DNA of 5,896 bases from JBCDBW01 sp039182965 (GTDB taxonomy: Bacteria; Verrucomicrobiota; Verrucomicrobiia; Verrucomicrobiales; DEV007), in assembly GCA_039182965.1 (NCBI GenBank), contig JBCDBW010000176.1, positions 1 through 5,896 on the forward strand, given 5' to 3'. Numbering within the stretch: the first letter of the stretch is position 1; the number at the start of each line of letters is the position of its first letter. This document shows, piece after piece, positions 1-5,896 of this stretch. Made by a program: the position numbers and the translations under genes. The notes under the pieces were generated by a model that saw only the letters and a program-made list of their open reading frames with translations, was not told where the DNA came from and searched no databases.

Positions 1-486
1 ACTGTTGATGATGGTTGGGCTGGACTGGAAATTGTGGATGGCTCCTCCGTTGAATCCTTCGTTGCCTTGGAAGAGGCAGTTGCTGATGGTTGGATTGGCA
101 CCCAAGCGGTTCAGGATGGCTCCACCGGAGCCAACATCGGCATCATTTCCTCGGAAGACGCAGTCTTGGATGGTGGGACTGGCTCCATCCAGCCGGAGAG
201 CGCCCCCGTTGACCGCGATGTTCGAAGTAAAGGTGCAGCGGTTGAACTCGGAGCCAGAGCTGTTGTCGATGACCGCCCCTCCGCTTCCGGCCTGGTTGGC
301 GGTAAATTGGCAATCGTTCACGGTGACGGTGGCACCGGAATTGATTTGGAGGGCACCGCCGAAGTTGGCCGAGTTAGAGTTAAAGACACAGAAAGAGAAG
401 GTGGCGAGGGAACCAGAGACGACGGATGCCGCGCCCCCGCCACTATCTGCATTGTTTCCTTCAAAGATGCAATGGGAGATGGACAT
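1..486 (-). repeat. Six beta-helix rungs of 24-28 residues, each with one cysteine at the same position (residues 1804-1958)
   Basis: Protein-level repeats follow the pattern x-x-[IF]-x-x-C-x-F-x-x-N-x-A-x-x-GGA. The cysteines are C1809 (HCIFEGN), C1836 (FCVFNSN), C1862 (DCQFTAN), C1887 (RCTFTSN), C1912 (DCVFRGN) and C1940 (NCLFQGN), spaced 27, 26, 25, 25 and 28 residues apart. A seventh rung starts at SPTIINS and is cut by the window end. One residue per turn at a fixed place means the side chains should stack as an internal ladder along the helix. DNA identity between rungs is low, so this is an old protein repeat and not a recent tandem duplication. Confidence 0.8.
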
Positions 487-942
487 GAGGCCATTGAAAC
501 TGATGCCGCCGAAGGACTTCGCGCCCTTGATGGTGAATCCATCGATAAATCTGAGGACCGCTTGGGAACCGGAGGCAATCGCGGCGTTGAGAACGAGGAG
601 GCTGTTTTCGGCGTTGCTCCCTCCGGGGGAATCGTCGTCCCCGCTGAGGTCTCCGGAGAGGGTGGTAACATACGTGGCGGGGTCGCGCGCGGTGAAAGTG
701 CCGTCGCCCCCGCCGGTGGGGAAGCCACCGTAAAGGTCGACTTCAAACGGCAAGTCGAAAAACGCATTGGCATCCCCCGGGGTCGGGGTGGCGCCTTCAT
801 CCGGTTTGTAGGTGCCTTGGGCGACCCAGATATCGTCATCGGAACCGGCGACATCCATGGCGTCCTGGAGATGGAGGAAGGCGTTGGTCCAGGATGTGCC
901 ATCGTGGGTGGGTCCCGGGGCGTTTTCGTCGACGTAGTGGAT
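1..942 (-). other. Beta-helix module B (choice-of-anchor Q type), residues 1652-1965, truncated by window edge
   Basis: This is a second copy of the module seen at 941-1548. Matching landmarks in the same order are IHYVDENAPG...DGTSWTNAF (1652-1673), DIWVAQGTYKPDE (1688-1700), LYGGFPTGGG (1721-1730), ARDPA (1736-1740), TLSGDLSGD (1745-1753) and FIDGFTIKG (1783-1791). The distance from YVD to DGFTI is 130 residues here and 125 in module A, so the layout is conserved while the sequence has diverged. The beta-helix proper begins near 1799 and its rungs continue to the last base of the window, so the closing tail and whatever anchor follows are not visible. No LamG insertion is present in the visible part. 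Confidence 0.8.
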
Positions 943-3900
943 GGTACCGCTGGTGATGGTGAACGTGATGGGGACGGAATCGGCAAACTGTCCGCCGGGG
1001 TCGCTTGCGACGACTTCGAACGTGGCGCTGCCGACGGTGCGTTCGGTGAGCGTGAAGCGGAGGGCGCCTTCGGCATCGACTCGGGGGTCGGCATCGAAGG
1101 ACAGGCTGCCGACGATGGAAGTGAGCGTGAAGGTGAAGTCGAGGCCGGCGCCATCGTTGAACGCGGTCATGTCGGGAGTCCAGTTAGGGACGGCAAACTC
1201 TCGTCCCTGCGATACAGGGGCGTTGACATCGGAACCGAAGGCGGAGATGACTTGGTTTTCGTAGGGGCCGAGTTCCAGGCCGAAGGGAATTTGTCTGGGG
1301 CCGCGATCGAGATCGGTGGTGACGCCGGCGGGGAGGGCGGCGGGATCGCCGATGCTGGCGGCGGGTGAAGTGGGGTTATAGCGGAGGTTGCCGTAGTTAT
1401 TCGTGGCGGCATTGATCCAACCGCCGGTGCCGGGGCTTGGTGTGGTGAGGAAGAGGGGATCGGTATTTTCCGTCACGTAGCCGCCGATGGCTTCGCCTTG
1501 AATGAGGTTGTCGCTCCCGTCCACATTCGAGGCGTTTGGTCCCGCGAAGTTGACCGGGTTGCCCCAGAAGATGTTGTTGAAGAGGAGAGGGATTGATCCG
1601 CCGTCGAGGTAGAAAGCATCACCTGTGGGCGCGTCGTTGTAGGCGAGGGTGGAGTTTGTGAAGGTGGGGTCGGAATTGAAGGCGCGCATGGCGCCGCCGA
1701 GGGTGCTGGAATAGTTTCCGACGAAGAGCGTGTTGGTGAAGGAGGGCTTGGCGTCATTGGTGAGGTAACACGCTCCGCCGGAGCCGCCGGCAATGTCGGT
1801 GTAGTTTCCGAGGAAGGCGACATTGGTGAGTTGGGCGGCGGCGATGCCTGAACCGAGGACGTCGGCGCGGCCGCCCTGGTAGAGCGTCGTGATTTGGTCT
1901 GGGGTCAGGGCGCCGTTCCAAACGCTCACCTCATCCATGGAGCCGGTGAAGAAGTCTGAGGTGCGTGCGTTTTGAGTGGGGGGTGACCCGCCGGGCGTGT
2001 CCCAATCCTGACCGATGGTCCAGGCCTTCCCGCCGCCGACATTGCCGACCTCGGTGACCAGTATTTGCGTCGCCCCGATGGGGGCACCGTCTTTGTAGAC
2101 TGTCACTCTTGTTTGGTTGGTTGCCGTGGGGACTTCCGTGCAAACGACGGCGAGGTGTTGCCAGCCGGTGGTCGGTGTGCCCACTTCGAAGGCAAGACTT
2201 CGGATGCGGAAGTGATAGCCTCCGCCGTAGAAGCCGAAGAGGATCAAGTTATCGCCATTGCTGGTATGCTTGCCGATGAAGGCTTGTCCGTTCGCGGTGG
2301 AGCTGGGGTTGATCCACATGGCGATGGAAAAGCTGTCGGTCACGTCGAACGCGGTGGCGTCAATCTGGTCTGAATTTCCGTCGAAGAACACGCCATCGCC
2401 GACCTGGCCGGTGATGTTTTTGTTGACCCCATTGTTGTCGTTGATGACCAGACCATCGCGTTCGAAATCTGAGGAATCGGGGGTTGGGAAGCCGGCGAAT
2501 TCAGAGGCGTCGAAGTCATAATAGAGCTGTAGTTCCTGTGAGGCCCCGGTGTGGAGGGCGCCGCCGAAGCGGGCGCGGTTTTCGAGAAAGATGAGGTTGG
2601 CGAGTCTGGGGGAAGTGCTGCCGAGCGTGATGCCACCGCCGCGATCGTTGGGGGCTGCGCCATCGCAGTTTCCGCCGGTGATCGTGAAGCCATCGAGGAG
2701 TGAGTTTGCGTTAGAGGAGAGGGCGTCGACGATGTGATAGCTGTTACCGGTCAGGTTTCCGGAGCCGTTGATATCGCCGGAAAGGATGGTGGGATTGGCA
2801 GCGGGATCACGGGCGCAGGAGGGTCCGCCGCCATTGGCGGGGAAGCCGCCGAAGATGAGTACGTCGGGAGGGAGGACGAAGGCGTCTGATCGAGAGCCGG
2901 AGCCGGATGGTTGCGCGGTGGTTTCATCCGGGTAGTAGGTGCCGGCGGCGACCCAGATTTGTTTGACGACACCGGGGTTCGCGATGGCGTTGGCGATGGC
3001 ATCCGGGAGGTAGTTGTAGGCGTTGGCCCATGAGGTTCCGTTGTTTGCCCCCGTCGCGGCGAGGTCGACGTAGATCAGGCCATCGGGTTCGAAATTGGAG
3101 AGCGTGATCGTGTTTGCGCCGGGGAAATGGACTTGGATCGTTCCGATGAGTGATCCGGTGTCGGCGTCGGTGACATTGACGAATGCGCCGTCGGCGACGT
3201 TGAAGTCGCTTGGGGCGATGGTATCGCTGGTGGAAAACACCGTGTAGAGATCGCTTCCGCAGGGGATGAAGTCCTCTTCGAGGACCACCTGGATATCGGT
3301 GCCTTCGGACGTCAGCGTGGTGGTTTGGAGGAAGTCGTAGGACTCTCCTTGAGACGTTCCGCGGAGGCTGAAGCGGAGGATGGCGGGCGAGGAGACGGGG
3401 AGCCCGGCGGGTGCGGCTGCCGGGGGTGAAGCGGCGGGCGGGTCTTGGGCGAGGAGCTGCAAGTCTTCGATGGTTCCGGAGCCGGTGACCGTGCCCCCGC
3501 TGTAGCTAATGACAAAGTTTGTCGTGCCGCCGGCCATGGCGACGACCCCGGTATTTTCCGCGACGCCACTTGGGAGGGTTCCGCTGCTGGACGTGAGGGA
3601 ACCGGCGATGGAGACGTTGCTTTGGTTGACGATGCGCCCGTGAGTGACGGGGTTTTGGCCGAGATCATTCTCTCCGGCGAAGAGGAGGGTGCCCTCTTTT
3701 ACCGTGACTGGGGCCTGGATGCTGAGGTCTTCGAAGATAGAGACTGACTGGGGGATGCTACCGCCCGAGGCGATGAACAATTCGGTTTCCTGGTAAGGAC
3801 CGTTCAAGTAACCGGTGAGCGTGCCGCCGGTGATGATGGTGTCTCCGATGGAACTGTCGTCGAAGAAGTCGGGGATGCCGCGAACCTGAATCAGTCCGGT

Positions 3901-5895
3901 TTTATTTTCGATGATGGACCCATTGCTTTGCAGTGTGCTTTGCGCGATGAGCGTGCCGCCGCTGTTGTCGAGGTAGACGGCGTCGAGGACGAGATCGATT
4001 GCGACCTCGATGAGTCCCTCATTTTTGACTGAAGACGACGCGCGTGCGTTGAGCGTGCCTCCGGCTTCGAGGAGTCCGAGGTCGACGAGCGAGCTATCGA
4101 GTTGTCCGGTATTGATATTGAAATAGATTTCGTCTTCCGAATCGACGACGCCGACGCCGGAGTCCACTTGACTGGAGAAGAGGCGGACGAAATCGCTGCC
4201 GTTCGAGGAGAGGTCGAGCCGGCCGCGGTTGATGATATTGGTGACCTCATCGGCCTCGCCCTCGACCCGGGTTTGTTCCGTAATGGTCAGGCGATCCGTG
4301 ATTTCCGGCCCGACGGCGAAGCCGAACAGGGTGAAATCGGGACCGGCCGCGGGATTTCCATCGAGGACGGAATTGCCGAGGAACGTCGTGCCTGTGAGAG
4401 TGGCCTCAGTATTGCCGGGGATGATGAAGTTCACCTCTTCCAAGCTGTATCCCGAACCGCCGATATCGATGTTTTCGAGCTGGACGTTGCGAAGCGTGGA
4501 ATTTGAGAGGTTGAGGTATGAGATATTTGGTTCACCCCGGATAACACCGCCGACGATGAGCGAGTCGGTTATGTCGGTGGTGCTGCCAACGCCCTCCGGC
4601 AGGAGGATGGTGCCACCGGTGTTATTGAAGTGGCCATCGGAGAAGACGAGGGTATCGGAGAAGGCCCGGGCGACGGCGGGGAGCGCGATGAGGCCTTCAT
4701 TGGAGAAACTGGCACTGGAATTGCGATCGCCGACGGGATCGAAGGTGAGGGTTTGAGCGGCGCCGCCGGTGAAGAAGGGGCGGAGTGTGCCTTGGTTAAT
4801 GATGCGGACGCGATCATCGCCGAAGCGTCCGTTGGCGCGAAAATCGAGGCCTGCGGGAATCGTGAAAATCGCGCCATTCGGGCCGGTGAGGGAGACCTCG
4901 TCGGTGGCGGGGGAAGCATTGAGGCCGTCGAGGAAGAAGGCGGCGGGTGGGGACGCGGTGTCGTCGAAGTCGAAGAAGAGCTCTCCGTTTTGCAAATCGA
5001 GTTTACCGGCGATCACGACGGCGCCGGGTTCGAGGGAGAGCGTGCCGTTGAGAATCGTGTGCGGGAGGAGGGCGTGTGTTTTGAAGACCGGGTTCCGGAG
5101 GCGGACCGGTTGGGCGGGTGCTGCGCCGCGGGGGACATTCGTGATTTGGAAGTGTCCGAGGGAAGCGGGATTTGGCACGGGCGATGTTTCGAGGGCGGTG
5201 ACGAACTGGTCGGTTGTGAGGGGGGAAAAGAGGGGACTGGCGAAGGTGTTGGCGACGAAGTCGGTGTTGAAGGTGTCGGTTCGGGCGGCGGTGGTGGAGC
5301 CGAGGGATGCGGCGGCGACGCCGGCCCAGAATTGGCTTTGTGTGAGGGTGCCACCGACGAGGCGGAGGTTTTCGAAGGCCGGGATCGATGTGTCCGTGTT
5401 ATTGGAAGTGCCGAGCGAGCCGCCGATGGCGAAAACGCCGTTGGTGTTATCGACGGTGCCGCCGCCGAAAGGTCCGACGGGCCGGATGGTGCCGCCGTTG
5501 GTCATGAAGATATCGGTCAGGGTGACGGGGCTGTTGTAGGTTGTGCCGGCGGCGTGGAGGACGCCGATGTTATCGATGGTGAGGCCATCGACATCGAAGA
5601 TGGGATCGTGAAAATACTGCCCGATGCCGACGATGAGTCGATCGGGGTCGCCGACCCCATCGCCTGCGATCGTATTGTCCTTCATTTCCCAGCCCCCGGT
5701 GCCGGTGAGCGCGACTTCATTTTCGATCATCACGGTGCGTCTCGGAAGGGTCTCCGCTGAAAAGAGGCCATTATTGACGATGGTGCCGATGAGAGTCGTG
5801 CCGAAGAGCCGGATGGAGAGGAAGTCGATGGGGAATTGGAAGGAATTTCCCAAGAAGGCCGCTTCCTGTTGGTCGGACAGGCTGTAACGGTATCC
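1..5895 (-). CDS. Giant modular surface/secreted protein (GGT solenoid, two choice-of-anchor-Q-type beta-helices, LamG); partial at both ends
   Basis: One frame is open across the whole window: 1,965 codons without a stop, from GGA (bases 5895-5893) to AGT (3-1). Neither start nor stop codon is present. I checked the frame at many points along the gene and found no frameshift. Domain order in window residues: beta-strand repeats 1-815, Pro/Ala linker 816-838, solenoid-closing beta domain 839-935, beta-helix module A 941-1548 with a LamG domain inserted at about 1121-1342, cadherin/Ig-like domain 1549-1651, beta-helix module B from 1652 past the window edge. Such proteins are normally exported and held at the cell surface by a C-terminal sorting or anchor segment. 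The signal peptide and anchor would be outside the window. No enzyme active site is recognisable, so adhesion or polymer binding is inferred from domain type only. The single-protein reading is very secure; the biological role is not. Confidence 0.95.
943..1251 (-). other. Cadherin/Ig-like beta-sandwich domain, residues 1549-1651
   Basis: About 100 residues separate the end of module A (LGPYENQ, ending 1548) from the IHYVDE start of module B at 1652. The content is strand-rich: TFTLTSIVGSLSFD, then ALRFTLTERTVGSATFEVVASD, a DPGGQFADS turn and the closing strand VPITFTITSG. The order 'xFTLT...G.ATFEVVASDxGG..ADS..ITFTIT' is typical of bacterial cadherin-like or VCBS-neighbour beta-sandwich repeats, whose last two strands carry a D-x-GG-x-x-A/S-D-S turn. 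It likely serves as a rigid spacer between the two beta-helices, perhaps calcium-stabilised. A generic Ig-like fold is the alternative. Confidence is moderate because the family is weakly conserved. Confidence 0.55.
1252..3075 (-). other. Beta-helix module A (choice-of-anchor Q type), residues 941-1548, interrupted by a LamG domain
   Basis: The module opens with the hallmark IYVDLAATG..NGTSWANAY (941-960), followed by QIWVAAGTYYPDE (979-991), FGGFP (1015-1019), ARDPA (1028-1032), ILSGDINGSG (1037-1046) and LLDGFTITGG (1066-1075). Parallel beta-helix rungs follow. One ends at LANLIFLENRARFGGAL (1098-1114); after the inserted LamG come TNVAFLGN (1357-1364), TNTLFVGN (1387-1394), TNSTLAYN (1413-1420) and NNIFWGN (1440-1446), spaced 26-30 residues. 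The module closes with the typical TDLDRGPRQIP...LGPYEN tail ending near 1547. This N-to-C motif set defines the right-handed beta-helix proteins annotated 'choice-of-anchor Q domain-containing'. The family is extracellular and often multi-copy in giant proteins. No polysaccharide-lyase catalytic residues could be identified, so binding or structure is the more likely role. Confidence 0.8.
1870..2535 (-). other. LamG / concanavalin A-like lectin domain nested in module A, residues ~1121-1342
   Basis: The domain starts ELQLYYDFD (1121-1129), passes through VGDGVFFDG (1165-1173) and SFSIAMWINPSS (1188-1199), has GWQHLAVV around W1245, then VTVYKDG, and finishes with GSMDEVSVWNGALTPDQI (1318-1335) and TLYQGG (1337-1342). 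These are the signature strands of the LamG_3-like jelly-roll (concanavalin A-like lectin/glucanase superfamily), and about 220 residues is the normal full length. Such domains bind carbohydrates or other polymers and are usually non-catalytic. It sits between two rungs of the surrounding beta-helix rather than at a domain boundary. Family assignment is firm; the ligand is unknown. Confidence 0.88.
3091..3381 (-). other. Solenoid-closing beta domain of the GTxxGxxYDxL / VFS / NVADGA type, residues 839-935
   Basis: The segment begins LRFSLRGTSQGESYDFL (840-856), continues with alternating strands to FIPCGSDLYTVFS (876-888), then FNVADGAFV (898-906), a DADTGS turn (910-915) and ends in NTITLSNF (928-935). 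This ordered set is the familiar C-terminal unit after GGT repeats in autotransporter-associated and PEP-CTERM proteins, where the consensus reads roughly L-x-F-x-L-x-GT..YD-L...GF-P..GD-x-F-x-V...F.N..DG....V-TLSNF. It is about 97 residues, a normal length. C879 is unusual because that loop is normally Gly/Asp-rich without Cys. The unit probably caps the solenoid. It leads into beta-helix module A after five residues (EPDGL). Confidence 0.65.
3382..3450 (-). other. Pro/Ala-rich linker, residues 816-838
   Basis: Twenty-three residues dominated by Pro, Ala and Ser (from AQDPPAAS to VSSPA) separate the last GGT repeat (SGGTVTGSGTIEDLQLL, ending at 815) from the beta domain that starts at I839. 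In related proteins this junction usually carries a short 'GGTLSPGNSPG'-like turn; here a flexible low-complexity spacer occupies it. It probably acts as a hinge between solenoid and domain. The composition is seen directly; the hinge role is inferred. Confidence 0.6.
3451..5895 (-). other. N-proximal beta-strand repeat (solenoid-like) region, residues 1-815
   Basis: This long Gly/Thr/Asn-rich stretch is built of short beta-strand repeats marked by N-x-G-[LTV] and N-x-GGT turns. Examples are NNGLF at N42, VGGTL at 180-184, NQGTL at N367, NEGLIAL at N399, TGGTILL at 426-432, NRGRLDL at N556, NEGLIEV at N625, NSGGTLIA at N644, NKTGLIQV at N664, GGTLTG at 690-695, NTGVVAM at N781 and SGGTVTGSGTI at 799-809. 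Spacing is close to 20 residues at N625/N644/N664, as expected for solenoid coils, and irregular elsewhere. Residues about 188-250 look less repetitive and may be a loop or insertion. I see no cysteine in this region. The pattern matches passengers of autotransporter-like and PEP-CTERM-type giant proteins. The fold is inferred; ligand and role are unknown. Confidence 0.7.
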
Positions 5896-5896
5896 G

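Noticed and set aside
1..486. Short tandem DNA repeat or CRISPR-like array
   Set aside because: The periodicity (72-84 bases) is present at protein level only. The units share no long identical DNA segments and there is no repeat/spacer structure.
318..1154. 278-codon minus-strand open frame in another phase
   Set aside because: Its Pro/Ser/Ala/Thr-rich translation is a +1 reading of C-ending codons of the real gene and overlaps it entirely.
34..1368. 444-codon plus-strand open frame as a gene
   Set aside because: It is the exact codon-aligned complement of module B and the domain before it. Its product is low-complexity Gly/Glu/Asp/Val with no recognisable motif, and the opposite strand encodes clear beta-helix and cadherin-like signatures.
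1..3075. Polysaccharide lyase or glycosidase activity for the beta-helix modules
   Set aside because: No catalytic Asp/Lys/Arg pattern of pectate-lyase-like enzymes is visible. The motif set is that of the non-enzymatic choice-of-anchor Q group.
4630..5760. 376-codon plus-strand open frame as a gene
   Set aside because: Same codon-aligned antisense shadow, with a Gly/Glu/Ala-rich product and no domain. The minus strand encodes the solenoid repeats here.
5756..5770. Possible frameshift at a short A-run near base 5761
   Set aside because: On re-reading, the run is four A and the frame is continuous: NNGLFSAETLP reads through. The overlapping plus-strand translation agrees with the same base count.
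1..5896. A new multi-gene defence, mobile or biosynthetic system
   Set aside because: The whole window is one coding frame of a structural-type surface protein. There are no neighbouring genes, mobile-element ends, RNA elements or nucleic-acid enzymes.

Overview
The window is the middle of one very large gene on the minus strand. A single reading frame (codon first bases at multiples of 3) stays open from base 5895 to base 1. It gives 1,965 codons with no stop, no recognisable start region and no intergenic gap, so both ends of the gene lie outside the window. Residue n of the partial protein begins at base 5898-3n. Residue 1 here is not the true N-terminus and residue 1965 is not the true C-terminus.

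The translation is that of a secreted or surface-exposed modular protein, rich in Gly, Thr, Ser, Asn and Asp and poor in Lys and Cys. Reading N to C: (i) residues 1-815 are an irregular beta-strand repeat region with N-x-G and GGT motifs, like the solenoid passengers of autotransporter-like or PEP-CTERM-type giant proteins; (ii) 816-838 are a Pro/Ala linker; (iii) 839-935 are a compact beta domain of the GTxxGxxYDxL...VFS...NVADGA...TLSNF type that commonly closes such solenoids; (iv) 941-1548 are a right-handed beta-helix module of the 'choice-of-anchor Q' kind, with a complete LamG/concanavalin-A-like lectin domain (about 1121-1342) nested inside its helix; (v) 1549-1651 are a cadherin/Ig-like beta-sandwich; (vi) 1652-1965 are a second copy of the beta-helix module, running off the window, with a striking one-cysteine-per-rung ladder.

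The GC-rich sequence with C-ending codons, and the combination of GGT solenoid, YVD...GTSW beta-helix and LamG domain in one huge protein, fit the PVC bacteria (Verrucomicrobiota, Planctomycetota, Lentisphaerota/Kiritimatiellota) best. That is an inference from architecture, not a marker gene. The likely role is adhesion, binding of glycans or other polymers, or cell-surface structure. No catalytic motif is visible.

I see no RNA gene, promoter, terminator, CRISPR array, insertion sequence or attachment site. The long plus-strand open frames are antisense shadows of this gene. Nothing here amounts to a new multi-gene system. The points of interest are protein architecture: the nested LamG domain, the duplicated beta-helix modules and the cysteine ladder.
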